Below, in pieces: positions 37,014-46,354 of a stretch of DNA of 64,000 nt. Within the stretch, counting starts at the first letter, position 1. Each line of letters begins with the position of its first letter. The DNA is taken from assembly GCA_943788425.1 (NCBI GenBank), contig CALSQF010000012.1, forward strand, positions 1 through 64,000, given 5' to 3'. The notes under the pieces are model-generated. The model worked only from the letters and a program-made list of their open reading frames with translations. It did not search any database and was not told where the DNA came from. The translations under genes were made by a program, and so were the position numbers. The stretch is from an uncultured Planktomarina sp. GTDB lineage: Bacteria > Pseudomonadota > Alphaproteobacteria > Rhodobacterales > Rhodobacteraceae.

Positions 37014-38059
37014 CCGTTCATTTCCGCCAGCAAGGCCGCTTGCGCCTCTGAGGTCAACGCATCAATGATTTCGTCCAAATCACCCTGTAAGATTTGCTCA
37101 AGCCGGTAGAGCGTGAGACCGATGCGATGATCGGTCATCCGACCCTGTGGGAAATTATAGGTACGGATCCGTTCTGAGCGATCGCCAGATCCTACTTGCG
37201 ATTTGCGGTTGGCAGAGCGCTCCCCATCCACCCGCTCGCGTTCCAGATCATAGAGCCGGGTTTTGAGAACCTGCATGGCAATTTCGCGGTTGCGATGCTG
37301 TGATTTTTCAGCGCTGACCACAATCAATCCGGTGGGCAAATGGGTGATGCGCACCGCGGAATCGGTGGTGTTCACATGCTGCCCCCCGGCCCCGCTGGCT
37401 CGCATGGTATCAATGCGAATATCGTTTGGATCAATGTGAATATCCACATCCTCCGCTTCAGGCAATACCGCCACTGTGGCCGCTGAGGTGTGAACGCGCC
37501 CGCCGCTTTCTGTGCTAGGCACGCGCTGCACCCGATGCACGCCGCTTTCATACTTCAGCTTGGCAAAAACCCCTTCACCTTTGATATGGGCGACAAACTC
37601 TTTCACACCGCCCAGCTCTGTGGCTTGATGTTCAATAACATCAAAACCCCAGCCTTTGGCCTCAACATAGCGCTGATACATGCGGATCAAATCGGCGGCA
37701 AAAAGCGCAGCTTCATCACCGCCTGTTCCAGGACGAATTTCCAAAATCGCCGGACGCGCATCTGCCTCATCTTTCGGCAAAAGCGTCAGCTGCAAATCAT
37801 GCTCGGCCTTGGGCAATGCCGCGCGGAGCACGGGCAGCTCTTCTGCCGCCAGCTCGCGCATATCTGGATCATCCATCATCATTTCCGCATCAGATATATC
37901 GCGCAGCAAAGTCTGATAGGCCCGCACTTCTTCGACCACTGGCCGTAAATCAGAATATTCCTTGGCCAATTTGGCAATATCGCCGGCACCTTCTCCCATT
38001 TGAGCTTCGATGAACTCAAACCTTTGGATGATTTGCTGTAATGTATCTTCTGCTATCAT
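37010..38059 (-). CDS. prfA: Peptide chain release factor 1
   Basis: The 349-residue protein carries the peptidyl-tRNA hydrolysis motif GGQ within [18 protein letters not shown] and the preceding [16 protein letters not shown] segment. It recognises UAA and UAG stop codons. Length is standard. It is cotranscribed with prmC (4-bp overlap) on the minus strand; a 60-bp gap separates it from the DUF1499 gene, which lies upstream on the same strand. Confidence 0.97.
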   Translation of the reverse strand: MIAEDTLQQIIQRFEFIEAQMGEGAGDIAKLAKEYSDLRPVVEEVRAYQTLLRDISDAEMMMDDPDMRELAAEELPVLRAALPKAEHDLQLTLLPKDEADARPAILEIRPGTGGDEAALFAADLIRMYQRYVEAKGWGFDVIEHQATELGGVKEFVAHIKGEGVFAKLKYESGVHRVQRVPSTESGGRVHTSAATVAVLPEAEDVDIHIDPNDIRIDTMRASGAGGQHVNTTDSAVRITHLPTGLIVVSAEKSQHRNREIAMQVLKTRLYDLERERVDGERSANRKSQVGSGDRSERIRTYNFPQGRMTDHRIGLTLYRLEQILQGDLDEIIDALTSEAQAALLAEMNG

Positions 38060-38119
38060 GCCTTCAGCTCGCCTATGTCGCCTGCGGCGTCAAGAGGGGC
38101 CGAAGCGTTGCAGGCGATT

Positions 38120-38506
38120 TTAACGGGCAATCCAGGCCTCAATCCGTTTTTTATTGCTGCCCCAGTCAAATCCGCCGAAACTAGAGTGACCACGCAGATG
38201 CGTGCCATTCTCATCGCGCCACAGCTCGGCAATGTCTTTAAAACCCCAGACGCGGGATCGCAGGAGCACTTTGAGCCGAGGTTCCAACGTCAGTATCTCG
38301 TGGCGCGGATTGGCCAAAATGCGGCTTTTGATCTGCGCAAAATCGAGATCATCACGGCGTAAATACAAGCCGCTGAGATGCGTTTGCACGCTTTTCCCGG
38401 CCGCCATAGGCCCGCCCGGCCAGTCGGAATGCACAATCGGCCAGAAGCGTGCCACAACTTGCAAGCCAGCAAAAAGCGCCAGCGCCACCACCAGAATTTT
38501 TATCAA
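38120..38506 (-). CDS. DUF1499 family protein
   Basis: The 128-residue protein has an N-terminal hydrophobic segment (MIKILVVALALFAGLQVVA), likely a membrane anchor or signal, and the DUF1499 pattern of short beta segments ending in WRDENGTHLRGHSSFGGFDWGSNKKRIEAWI. The gene lies 11 bp from the agmatinase-like gene on the same strand and may share its transcript. No function is established for the family. Confidence 0.85.
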   Translation of the reverse strand: MIKILVVALALFAGLQVVARFWPIVHSDWPGGPMAAGKSVQTHLSGLYLRRDDLDFAQIKSRILANPRHEILTLEPRLKVLLRSRVWGFKDIAELWRDENGTHLRGHSSFGGFDWGSNKKRIEAWIAR

Positions 38507-38517
38507 AAGTTAGCCCC

Positions 38518-39465
38518 TCAACGATAAGCAACACCGGGCAGGATGCTCAAGATTTCAAACATCAAATTCGCCGCCGTTAGGGCCGTGTTGCCCGAAGTGT
38601 CATACATAGGGCTCACTTCAACCATATCAAACCCAACGATATTCAATCCACGTAGGGCGCGGATCAGTTCCATAGCCTGCGGCGTGGTCAGCCCGCCAAT
38701 CTCTGGCGTGCCGGTGCCCGGGGCATAGGCCGGATCTAGGCTGTCGATATCATAGGTCAGATAACAGGGGTGATCCCCGATGGCTTGGCGAATCTCTTGG
38801 CCCAGGGGGGTCAGAGATTTGTGCCAAATTTCTGGCGCCGTGATCATATTGAAGCCCCAATCGGCGGCCTCGGAAAAATCTTCAGCCGTATAGCCGGTGC
38901 CGCGCAAGCCTATTTGATAGACCAACTCCGGCACAAGCAGCCCTTCCTCAAAAGCGCGGCGGAATACCGTCCCATGGGTTTCACGCTCTCCAAACATCTC
39001 ATCGTTCACATCCGCATGTGCGTCGACATGCACCAAGGCCACAGGCCCGTGCTTTTTGCCAATCGAACGCAGGATCGGCAGGGTTAAAGAATGATCCCCG
39101 CCCAGCGTAGCCGGCACCACAGGGTAGTCGTGCAAACCGTCGTAGGTCCTCTCAATAATGCTCAAACTCTCAGCCAGGCTAAAGGTATTGATTGCAACAT
39201 CGCCCATATCTGCCACTTGCAGGCTGTCAAAAGGTGCCGCGCCTGTCTGTAAGTTATACGGCCGGATCATCGCGCTTTCTTGGCGAATTTGCTTGGGGCC
39301 AAACCGCGTACCGGACCGCCAAGAGGTGCCAATATCCATGGGGATGCCCAGCACAACGACATCCAATCCCTCTGGACTTTGTGCCTCTGGCAGGCGCATA
39401 AAGGTTTGCTGCCCGGCAAAACGGGCCAAATCATTGCCGGAAATTGGTTGGTTGGGCATGCGCAT
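38518..39465 (-). CDS. speB: Ureohydrolase (agmatinase / guanidino-acid hydrolase family), copy 1
   Basis: The 315-residue protein has the arginase-fold manganese ligands in GGDHSL, DAHADVND and DIDSLDPAYAPGTGTPE, and GIPMDIGTSWRSGTRFGP near the start. Such enzymes hydrolyse a guanidino group to urea and an amine. Agmatinase is the usual label, but guanidinobutyrase and guanidinopropionase look alike, so speB is tentative. The ATG at 39465 has an AAAGGA site. A second ureohydrolase and an M20 amidohydrolase lie just upstream on the same strand. Confidence 0.85.
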   Translation of the reverse strand: MRMPNQPISGNDLARFAGQQTFMRLPEAQSPEGLDVVVLGIPMDIGTSWRSGTRFGPKQIRQESAMIRPYNLQTGAAPFDSLQVADMGDVAINTFSLAESLSIIERTYDGLHDYPVVPATLGGDHSLTLPILRSIGKKHGPVALVHVDAHADVNDEMFGERETHGTVFRRAFEEGLLVPELVYQIGLRGTGYTAEDFSEAADWGFNMITAPEIWHKSLTPLGQEIRQAIGDHPCYLTYDIDSLDPAYAPGTGTPEIGGLTTPQAMELIRALRGLNIVGFDMVEVSPMYDTSGNTALTAANLMFEILSILPGVAYR

Positions 39466-39592
39466 ATCCTTTGTCTTTGCCCAGAGTTTGCGGGGGATGC
39501 CGCGCTGTGGCAATGGAAAACTTAGCCACTGAGCTTGAAGACTGGGGAAATTTAGAGATCACAGGCGCCCTATGGGCGGCGAAACTGATACA

Positions 39593-39656
39593 GAGCTCTG
39601 CATGGCCCCGGCCGCCACGCCATAAGGTTTTGCCCGGTGGCAAGACCGGGCTGCGC
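39593..39656. repeat. Dispersed ~63-bp intergenic repeat, copy 2
   Basis: This copy has the best hairpin: GCCCGGT-GGCAAG-ACCGGGC is a perfect 7-bp stem. Upstream GAGCTCTGCATG matches GACCTCTGCATG of copy 3. It sits in the 276-bp gap between the two ureohydrolase genes, where no coding sequence is recognisable. Confidence 0.75.
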
Positions 39657-39741
39657 CTTCTCATCTTATGTTGACCTGCCGTTTTGCAGCGGCCTTTGCA
39701 ACTGTTCTAGGACACAAGCCCATAGACAGGTTTGATAGGGC

Positions 39742-40713
39742 TTAAGCGCGGCCTGCGCGCAGGTTCCAACAGTAAAGGCACATCAACTCCATACCCACAT
39801 GCGCCCCCGCAATCGCCGTGGCGCCGGTGGTATCAAAGGGTGGTGAGACTTCAACCACATCGCCACCTTTCATATTGATCCCGCGCAAGCCGCGCAAAAT
39901 GGCAGCGGCCTGCGCCGACGACAGGCCGCCCCACACCGGCGTGCCCGTGCCCGGTGCGAAAGCCGGGTCAAGGCAATCAATATCAAAGGTCAGATAGGTT
40001 GGGTGATCGCCAACAATCTGCTTTATCTGCGCCACACTGGCCGCCCAGCCCTGCTCATGCACGCGCGGCGCATCAATGACATGCACCCCAGCGTCGTAAT
40101 CATTCTGGGTGCGAATGCCGATTTGAACCGAGCGTTTCACATCCACGATCCCCTCTTTCACAGCCTTATAAAACATCGTGCCGTGATCCACTCGAGCCGG
40201 ATCATCATCTGGCCAAGTGTCGGAATGGGCATCAAACTGGATCAAAGCCAGGGGGCCAAATTTTTCCGCATAGGCCCGCAGAATTGGAAAGGTGATGTAA
40301 TGATCCCCGCCAAGGGTCAAAGTGCCTGGCCCTTTTGCAAGAATGCCGGAAATATGCGCCTTGAGAGCTGCTGGAAAGGCGGGGATATTGGCGTAATCGA
40401 AGGCCAGATCTCCATAATCACATATGTTATACTCCGCCAAGGGGTTGATATCCCAGCCATAGGGCGGATCACAGGGCTGCAAGCTGCTCGCCTCCCGGAT
40501 TGCCCGCGGACCCAGCCTTGTGCCGGGGCGGTTGGTCACCGCCTGATCAAACGGCACGCCCGTGACCGCAAGATCTACGCCCGCCAGATCTTTTGAATAG
40601 CGACGACGCATAAAAGATAAGGCACCACCGAAGGCATTTTCAAAAGACATGCCTTTGTAGCCCTCGCCCGTAATCGCATTATCCACGTCATTTGCTGCGT
40701 CTTTCAGTGCCAT
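39742..40713 (-). CDS. Ureohydrolase (agmatinase / guanidino-acid hydrolase family), copy 2
   Basis: The 323-residue protein shares the same ligand motifs (LGGDHYITFP, DAHSDTWPDDDPA, DIDCLDPAFAPGTGTP) but is clearly diverged from copy 1. DAHSDT and GGDHYIT resemble the 3-guanidinopropionase/guanidinobutyrase-like branch as much as agmatinase. It begins directly after the M20 amidohydrolase stop (adjacent bases), so the two are cotranslated. The true substrate is undecided. It ends 276 bp before copy 1, with a hairpin repeat between them. Confidence 0.87.
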   Translation of the reverse strand: MALKDAANDVDNAITGEGYKGMSFENAFGGALSFMRRRYSKDLAGVDLAVTGVPFDQAVTNRPGTRLGPRAIREASSLQPCDPPYGWDINPLAEYNICDYGDLAFDYANIPAFPAALKAHISGILAKGPGTLTLGGDHYITFPILRAYAEKFGPLALIQFDAHSDTWPDDDPARVDHGTMFYKAVKEGIVDVKRSVQIGIRTQNDYDAGVHVIDAPRVHEQGWAASVAQIKQIVGDHPTYLTFDIDCLDPAFAPGTGTPVWGGLSSAQAAAILRGLRGINMKGGDVVEVSPPFDTTGATAIAGAHVGMELMCLYCWNLRAGRA

Positions 40714-41880
40714 TTATTGCTCCAAAGGTTGCGCGCGTTCTACCAAACGCGCAAAAAATGAGGCCCCGACCGGGGATACTTCATCATTGAAATCAAAGGC
40801 CGCATTGTGCCAAGCGGCCCCCTCTCCCTGCCCCAAAAACAAATAACACCCCGGCCTTTTTTCCAGTAGATAGGAAAAATCCTCCGCCCCCATCTCGCGA
40901 GTCCGGTCTGTCTCAAGAAGAGCCGTCCCGCAAACCTCTTCGGCCACCTGGCTGGCAAAGGCAGTGTGTTCGGGCATATTGACCGTGGCGGGATAGCCGC
41001 GGCTATAGGTGCATGTCACATCGACCGCAAAGGCCGCCGCGTGACCTGCGCAAATTTCACGCATCCGCCGCTCGACCATATCCTGCACCGGACGGGCAAA
41101 ACTGCGCACCGTGCCACCGATGAAGGCGCTGTCATTGATGACATTATCTATTGTGCCTGCGTGAATTTGCGTCACGCTCACCACCAAATCCTCGACCGCA
41201 TTGTGATTGCGGCTCACGATGGTTTGAAACGCCTGGGTAATCGACACAGCGGCCGGAATGGCATCAACGGCCAAATGCGGCATGGCCCCATGACCGCCCT
41301 GCCCGGTAATCTGCACTTCAAATGTGTCCACCGCTGCCATGATCGGACCGGGCGTCGTGCTCAACTGCCCAACTGGGGCATCTGGCTCGCAATGCAGCGC
41401 GTAGACACTGTCAATTGCAAAACGCTCAATAAGCCCCTCTTGCACCATAACCTCACCGCCGCCGCCATTCTCCTCGGCCGGCTGAAAGATCAAGGCCACA
41501 GTGCCGGCAAAATTACGCGTTTCCGCCAAATAGCGCGCCGCGCCCAGCAACATGGTGGTATGCCCGTCATGGCCACAGGCATGCATCTTGCCTGGAACCT
41601 GACTGGCATAAGCCACCCCGGTTGCCTCCTCAATTGGCAGCGCATCCATATCGGCGCGCAGGCCAATCACTGGGCCGGGGGCGCGGCCATGTATCAAAGC
41701 CACGAGCCCAGATTGCGCAATGCCACTGTGAATTTCGGTGATGCCAAACTCTTGCAAACGCTCCACCACGAATGCGGCGGTTTCATGGCAGTCAAACCCA
41801 AGCTCTGGATTTTGATGCAAATGACGTCGCCAGGCTTTCATGTCCTCAGCAAATTCAGCGATACGGTTGACGATTGGCAT
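40714..41880 (-). CDS. M20 family amidohydrolase (hippurate hydrolase-like)
   Basis: The 388-residue protein has the M20 metal-binding motifs ADMDALPI and MHACGHDGHTTML, then PAEENGGGGEVM, and a central dimerisation domain (GGHGAMPHLAVDAI). The family removes acyl groups from N-acyl amino acids, hippurate or related amides. An AAGGAG site supports the ATG at 41880. It is directly followed by the second ureohydrolase, suggesting a route in which a guanidino compound is deacylated and then hydrolysed; this is inference from adjacency. It is divergent from mazG. Confidence 0.9.
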   Translation of the reverse strand: MPIVNRIAEFAEDMKAWRRHLHQNPELGFDCHETAAFVVERLQEFGITEIHSGIAQSGLVALIHGRAPGPVIGLRADMDALPIEEATGVAYASQVPGKMHACGHDGHTTMLLGAARYLAETRNFAGTVALIFQPAEENGGGGEVMVQEGLIERFAIDSVYALHCEPDAPVGQLSTTPGPIMAAVDTFEVQITGQGGHGAMPHLAVDAIPAAVSITQAFQTIVSRNHNAVEDLVVSVTQIHAGTIDNVINDSAFIGGTVRSFARPVQDMVERRMREICAGHAAAFAVDVTCTYSRGYPATVNMPEHTAFASQVAEEVCGTALLETDRTREMGAEDFSYLLEKRPGCYLFLGQGEGAAWHNAAFDFNDEVSPVGASFFARLVERAQPLEQ

Positions 41881-41929
41881 GGGCTGGCTCCTTATGGGCC
41901 AAGAAAAGCGGAATTGAGGGAGCAAGGCA

Positions 41930-42742
41930 ATGGAGAATAATGATCTGCTACACGCAAAAAATGGGGGTATTGAACGTCTGCTTTATATCATGCGTCGCCT
42001 GCGCGACCCTGACACGGGCTGCCCTTGGGATATTGAGCAAAGTTTCAGCTCCATTGCCCCCTATACGATCGAAGAGGCCTATGAGGTCGCCGATGCCATT
42101 GCGCGCGGAGATATGGCCGATTTGAAAGGAGAGCTGGGCGATCTGCTGCTGCAAACGGTCTATCACACCGCTATTGGAGAGGAGGAGGGACTTTTCACCT
42201 TTCACACGGTCGCCGATGCGATCAGCGATAAAATGGTTGCCCGTCATCCGCATGTATTTGGCGATCAGTCGCGCGATAAAACCGCAGAGCAGCAGACCAT
42301 AGACTGGGAAACCATCAAGGCCGCAGAACGCGCTCGAGCCGATCAAACCCGAACTTTGGACGGGGTTGCTCTGGGTTTGCCCGCATTGACGCGGGCGGTC
42401 AAATTGCAAAAGCGCGCGGCGCGGGTCGGCTTTGATTGGCCAGATATCGAGCAGGTGCTCGACAAGATACGCGAAGAAATTGATGAGCTTACGGCGGCCG
42501 AGAGCGCCGCGCATCGCCATGAGGAATTTGGTGACGTAATGTTCGTTATGGCCAATTTAGCTCGGCATTTGAACATTGATCCAGAGCAGGCTTTGCGAGA
42601 TGCAAATCAAAAATTTACGCTCAGATTCAATTGTATTGAAGATAAACTTCAACAAGAGGGCCGGACGCCTTCACAGTCGGATCTCGCCGAGATGGACGCG
42701 CTTTGGAACGCGGTGAAACAGGAGGAGCCAAAACCTTATTAA
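41930..42742 (+). CDS. mazG: Nucleoside triphosphate pyrophosphohydrolase MazG
   Basis: The 270-residue protein has two MazG domains: CPWDIEQSFSSIAPYTIEEAYEVADAI with the acidic EExxE-type cluster in the first, and a second from about residue 160 with EEIDELTAAES and EEFGDVMFVMANLARHL. The length is typical of the E. coli-type enzyme. It hydrolyses non-canonical and canonical NTPs to NMP plus pyrophosphate. It is divergent from the amidohydrolase gene. Confidence 0.95.
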   Translation: MENNDLLHAKNGGIERLLYIMRRLRDPDTGCPWDIEQSFSSIAPYTIEEAYEVADAIARGDMADLKGELGDLLLQTVYHTAIGEEEGLFTFHTVADAISDKMVARHPHVFGDQSRDKTAEQQTIDWETIKAAERARADQTRTLDGVALGLPALTRAVKLQKRAARVGFDWPDIEQVLDKIREEIDELTAAESAAHRHEEFGDVMFVMANLARHLNIDPEQALRDANQKFTLRFNCIEDKLQQEGRTPSQSDLAEMDALWNAVKQEEPKPY

Positions 42743-42747
42743 AATAA

Positions 42748-42783
42748 TCAGGTATTGACCTGACAAAAATACTCGGATATAAG
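42748..42783 (+). promoter_or_regulatory. Promoter with overlapping palindromic operator before the iron-binding protein gene
   Basis: TTGACC (42755-42760) and TATAAG (42778-42783) are separated by 17 bp, a good sigma-70-type pair. The perfect palindrome TCAGGT-ATTG-ACCTGA (42748-42763) covers the -35 box, the expected place for a repressor. Iron control is inferred only from the downstream gene; the site does not match the usual RirA or Irr box as I know them. Confidence 0.55.
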
Positions 42784-42808
42784 CTCCCCAGCAACCTTGG
42801 AGAAAGCT

Positions 42809-43819
42809 ATGCCTAATTTTCACGTCACCACCCTTGCCCTTTGCGCGTTTGCCATTGCCACCCCACTGGCCGCAAAGGAGGTCAATGTCTATTCCTACCG
42901 AGAACCCGCCTTGATCAAACCTTTGATGGATGGCTTTACCGAAAAGACCGGAATTGCGGTCAATGTTGCCTTTCTAAAGAAAGGTATGATTGAGCGTTTG
43001 CGGGCTGAGGGCAAACGCTCGCCCGCGGATTTGGTGTTCACCACTGATATTTCACGGCTTCATAACGTGGTCTCTGCCGGGCTTACGCAGCCGGTGATTG
43101 ATGCCAGCCTGACAGAAAATATCCCAGCAGCATATCGCGATCCCGAAAATCAATGGTTTGGCCTGACCACACGGGCCCGGATCATCTATGCCTCAAAAGA
43201 GCGGGTCACCAAAGGCGAGGTTACCAGCTATGAAGAGCTTGCAGATCCGAAATGGCAGGGACGTATTTGCACGCGCTCCGGCACACATTCTTATATGCTC
43301 GCCCTTACCGCCGCCTATTTGCATCACCATGGTGAAGCTCAGACATTGACTTGGCTCAAAGCGGTGAAAGCCAATCTGGCCCGCAAACCGCAGGGCAACG
43401 ACCGGGCGCAAGTCAAAGCGATATGGGCGGGGGAATGTGATATTTCCATTGGAAACACATATTATATGGGCAAAATGCTCGCCGATCCCGAACAGCAAGC
43501 CTGGGCCGGCAGCGTTTCAATTGAATTTCCAGTGTTTGAAGGCGCGGGCACGCATGTGAATGTATCTGGCATGGCAATGACCAAATCTGCGCCCAATCGG
43601 GACGAGGCACTGGCCCTGATGACCTATCTTGCCTCACCGGCCGCGCAAGAGATTTACTCGTCCGACAATTACGAATACCCGATCGCACCGGGCACCCAAG
43701 CCGATCCTTTGGTGCAAAGCTGGGGCAGCTTTAAGGCTGATCCGGTCAACCTCACCACCATCGCCAAACTCCGCTCAGAGGCGCTGCGCCTCACCGAATT
43801 GGCAAATTTTGACGGCTAG
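42809..43819 (+). CDS. fbpA: Fe(3+) ABC transporter periplasmic binding protein
   Basis: The 336-residue protein has a signal peptide (NFHVTTLALCAFAIATPLAAK) and then VNVYSYREPALIKPLM, typical of FbpA/FutA ferric-binding proteins. The adjacent tyrosines in GNTYYMGKML are the classic iron ligands. It would deliver ferric iron to an ABC importer, but no permease or ATPase gene follows; a hairpin ends the unit instead. The ATG at 42809 has a GGAGAAAG site. Gene symbol by family resemblance. Confidence 0.9.
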   Translation: MPNFHVTTLALCAFAIATPLAAKEVNVYSYREPALIKPLMDGFTEKTGIAVNVAFLKKGMIERLRAEGKRSPADLVFTTDISRLHNVVSAGLTQPVIDASLTENIPAAYRDPENQWFGLTTRARIIYASKERVTKGEVTSYEELADPKWQGRICTRSGTHSYMLALTAAYLHHHGEAQTLTWLKAVKANLARKPQGNDRAQVKAIWAGECDISIGNTYYMGKMLADPEQQAWAGSVSIEFPVFEGAGTHVNVSGMAMTKSAPNRDEALALMTYLASPAAQEIYSSDNYEYPIAPGTQADPLVQSWGSFKADPVNLTTIAKLRSEALRLTELANFDG

Positions 43820-43826
43820 GCATGAA

Positions 43827-43856
43827 AAAGGCGCGGGGCATCTGCACCGCGCCTTT
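43827..43856. terminator. Hairpin between fbpA and the cyclophilin gene
   Basis: A perfect 10-bp stem (AAAGGCGCGG / CCGCGCCTTT) closes a 10-nt loop 8 bp after the fbpA stop. The A-run before and the TTT within give a bidirectional terminator shape for convergent genes. Confidence 0.7.
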
Positions 43857-43892
43857 GGCCGTTGACGGCCAGGAGGTCTAAAACACCCCTCA

Positions 43893-44441
43893 TTAATCCA
43901 CCGCAGTCACCCGATGCATCACATCAGGCTGGCCGGTAATCGCTCCCGATTGCGGATGCCCGCGTTTCAAGCGATCCACCACATCCATCCCCGAGGTCAC
44001 ACGACCGACAACCGTATATTGCCCATTGAGGAAATAGCCCGGCTCGAACATGATGAAAAACTGGCTATTGGCGCTATTTGGGTTTTGCGAGCGGGCCATG
44101 CCGACCACGCCGCGGTCAAAGGGCACGTCAGAAAATTCTGCTAGGATATTGCCCAGGTCTGACCCGCCCATGCCAGCGCGCGACATATCTTCGGGATTTT
44201 TTCCAAAGCGTACATCACCGGTCTGCGCCATAAAGCCCTCAATGACCCGATGAAACACCACCCCATCATAAGCGCCCTGCTCTGCCAGTGCCAAAATCTG
44301 CGCTGAATGCAACGGCGCCACATCCTCGAGCAGATCAATTTGAACCGTGCCAGTCACAGTCTCGCCAAGGACCTCAATTTCAAGACCACCGGCCAAAGCA
44401 GGCCCGGCGATACATGCAAAAACTGCGGCGAGCCTAAGCAT
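43893..44441 (-). CDS. Secreted cyclophilin-type peptidylprolyl isomerase
   Basis: The 182-residue protein starts with a signal peptide ([19 protein letters not shown]) followed by a cyclophilin domain with [16 protein letters not shown] and NSQFFIMFEP. It is predicted to work in the periplasm on prolyl bonds of folding proteins. Its start overlaps the stop of a cytosolic paralogue by 8 bp, so both are made from one message. Confidence 0.93.
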   Translation of the reverse strand: MLRLAAVFACIAGPALAGGLEIEVLGETVTGTVQIDLLEDVAPLHSAQILALAEQGAYDGVVFHRVIEGFMAQTGDVRFGKNPEDMSRAGMGGSDLGNILAEFSDVPFDRGVVGMARSQNPNSANSQFFIMFEPGYFLNGQYTVVGRVTSGMDVVDRLKRGHPQSGAITGQPDVMHRVTAVD

Positions 44442-44946
44442 CGGCAGCCACCTTCATAGAAATCATGCGATCTGGATTGGGCGCCGGTTCACCGCGGGTG
44501 ATGGCATCCACATGTTCCATACCAGAGGTTACGCGGCCATAGACTGTGTACTGACCGTTCAGAAAGTGATTGTCAGAAAAGTTGATGAAGAATTGGCTGT
44601 TGGCCGAATCTGGGTTTTGTGACCGAGCCGCACCGATGGTGCCGCGGTCATGGGGCAGTTTGGAGAACTCAGCCTGGAGATTTGGCAGTTTCGACCCGCC
44701 AGTGCCGGCCGCGCGCAGGTTGAAGTTATCTTCCATATTGCCGTGCTCCACATCGCCGGTTTGCGCCATAAAGCCATCAATTACGCGGTGAAACGCCACA
44801 TTATCGTATTGCCCGGTCCGCACCAAATCTTTCATCCGCTCACAATGTAGCGGCGCCACATCTGGCAAAAGCTCGATGGTGACTGTCCCATCTTTCAATT
44901 CCATCAAGATTGTATTTTCGAGGTCTTTGGTCTGCGTATCGGCCAT
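44434..44946 (-). CDS. Cytosolic cyclophilin-type peptidylprolyl isomerase
   Basis: The 170-residue protein lacks a signal peptide and holds the cyclophilin motifs [28 protein letters not shown] and [15 protein letters not shown]. It is the upstream member of the pair with the secreted version at 43893. It catalyses cis-trans isomerisation of prolyl bonds. It is divergent from pgk. Confidence 0.94.
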   Translation of the reverse strand: MADTQTKDLENTILMELKDGTVTIELLPDVAPLHCERMKDLVRTGQYDNVAFHRVIDGFMAQTGDVEHGNMEDNFNLRAAGTGGSKLPNLQAEFSKLPHDRGTIGAARSQNPDSANSQFFINFSDNHFLNGQYTVYGRVTSGMEHVDAITRGEPAPNPDRMISMKVAADA

Positions 44947-45066
44947 TGGGGCGCTCCTTTTGATTTGGTCGGCAACCTAATGAAAATTCCAGCGAAGGAA
45001 AAGACCCAACCGGTTGACCTTCGCCCGATATCGGGTGTTAACAGAGCCTCAGTTAAGGAGACCGAG

Positions 45067-46245
45067 ATGAGCTGGAAAACTTTGGATCACATGCAACTCC
45101 TGGGCAAGCGCGTGCTCACCCGTGTTGACATCAATGTGCCAGTCGAAAATGGCCGCGTCACTGATACCACGCGGATTGATCGGATCGTGCCCACGGTGCA
45201 GCATATTTTGAAATCCGGTGGGACGCCCATCCTCATTGCCCATTTCGGGCGGCCAAAAGGACGGGCCGTAGATGAGCTCTCCTTAAAAGTCACCGTGCCG
45301 GCCCTTGAGCGGGCCCTGGGAGTTGCGGTGAAATTCACCAGCCTAGATCAGGCGCGCGAGACCATCGCTTTTGCCAAAAACCAAGTGGTTTTGATCGAGA
45401 ATATTCGATTCGAACCGGGCGAAGAGCCCAATGATCCGCAATTGGCTCAACGCTTGGCAGATCTGGGAGATATTTATTGCAATGATGCCTTCTCCGCCGC
45501 CCATCGCGCCCATGCCTCGACCGAAGCTCTGGCCCGGTTGCGGCCAGCCTGTGCCGGCAGGTTGATGGCAGAAGAACTCAAGGCGCTTGAGGCAGCATTG
45601 GGCAGGCCCGAACGCCCGGTAGTGGCAGTCGTTGGTGGTGCTAAGGTCTCCTCAAAATTGGATCTGTTAAGCAATTTGGTGGGGCAAGTAGATCACCTCG
45701 TCATTGGTGGCGGCATGGCGAATACGTTTCTGGCCGCGCAGGGATATGCAGTGGGCAAAAGCCTCTGCGAGCATGATCTGGCCGAGACGGCACGGCGCAT
45801 TTTAGAGCGGGCGCAAACCACGGGTTGCGAGATTATTTTACCCTCGGATATCGTTGTTGCCCGAGAATTTTCTGCCCATGCACCGCATCAAACTGTCGAT
45901 GCCCAGGCCTGTCCAGAGGATGCAATGATCCTGGATGCCGGGGCTGAAACTGTCGCGCGCATTGGCGCATGTTTGGCCGGTGCCCGCACTTTGATTTGGA
46001 ATGGACCACTCGGCGCTTTTGAACTGCAGCCCTTTGACCGCGCCACCAATGCCGCAGCGCAATCAGCCGCAACCCTGACCAAAATGGGCAAGCTGATCTC
46101 GGTGGCCGGAGGTGGCGATACGGTGGCTGCGCTCAACCAAGCCGGCGCGGCCGATGGCTTTAGCTATATCTCCACCGCGGGCGGTGCATTTTTGGAATGG
46201 ATGGAGGGCAAAGATTTGCCGGGCGTCGCTGCGCTGACCGCCTAA
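45067..46245 (+). CDS. pgk: Phosphoglycerate kinase
   Basis: The 392-residue protein starts [25 protein letters not shown], the standard N terminus, and has SHFGRP-like AHFGRPKG, the nucleotide-binding [12 protein letters not shown] and the late [11 protein letters not shown]. It makes ATP from 1,3-bisphosphoglycerate in glycolysis or runs in reverse in gluconeogenesis. The ATG is preceded by AAGGAG. It is followed at 46355 by a class I aldolase, giving a small central-carbon cluster. Confidence 0.97.
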   Translation: MSWKTLDHMQLLGKRVLTRVDINVPVENGRVTDTTRIDRIVPTVQHILKSGGTPILIAHFGRPKGRAVDELSLKVTVPALERALGVAVKFTSLDQARETIAFAKNQVVLIENIRFEPGEEPNDPQLAQRLADLGDIYCNDAFSAAHRAHASTEALARLRPACAGRLMAEELKALEAALGRPERPVVAVVGGAKVSSKLDLLSNLVGQVDHLVIGGGMANTFLAAQGYAVGKSLCEHDLAETARRILERAQTTGCEIILPSDIVVAREFSAHAPHQTVDAQACPEDAMILDAGAETVARIGACLAGARTLIWNGPLGAFELQPFDRATNAAAQSAATLTKMGKLISVAGGGDTVAALNQAGAADGFSYISTAGGAFLEWMEGKDLPGVAALTA

Positions 46246-46354
46246 GATCGTCAAGCGCGCCCTAATTTCAGACCGTTAGCGCCACCAATATTGAAGCTTT
46301 GCGCCAAGCCGCCTAAACCGTTTTCATAGCTTCAACTTTGAGTCGGTAGTCAGC

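Noticed and set aside
40966-41940. A 324-codon plus-strand open frame opposite the M20 amidohydrolase
   Set aside because: The opposite strand encodes clear M20 motifs; this frame is rich in His, Arg and Cys without a fold signature, typical of a shadow.
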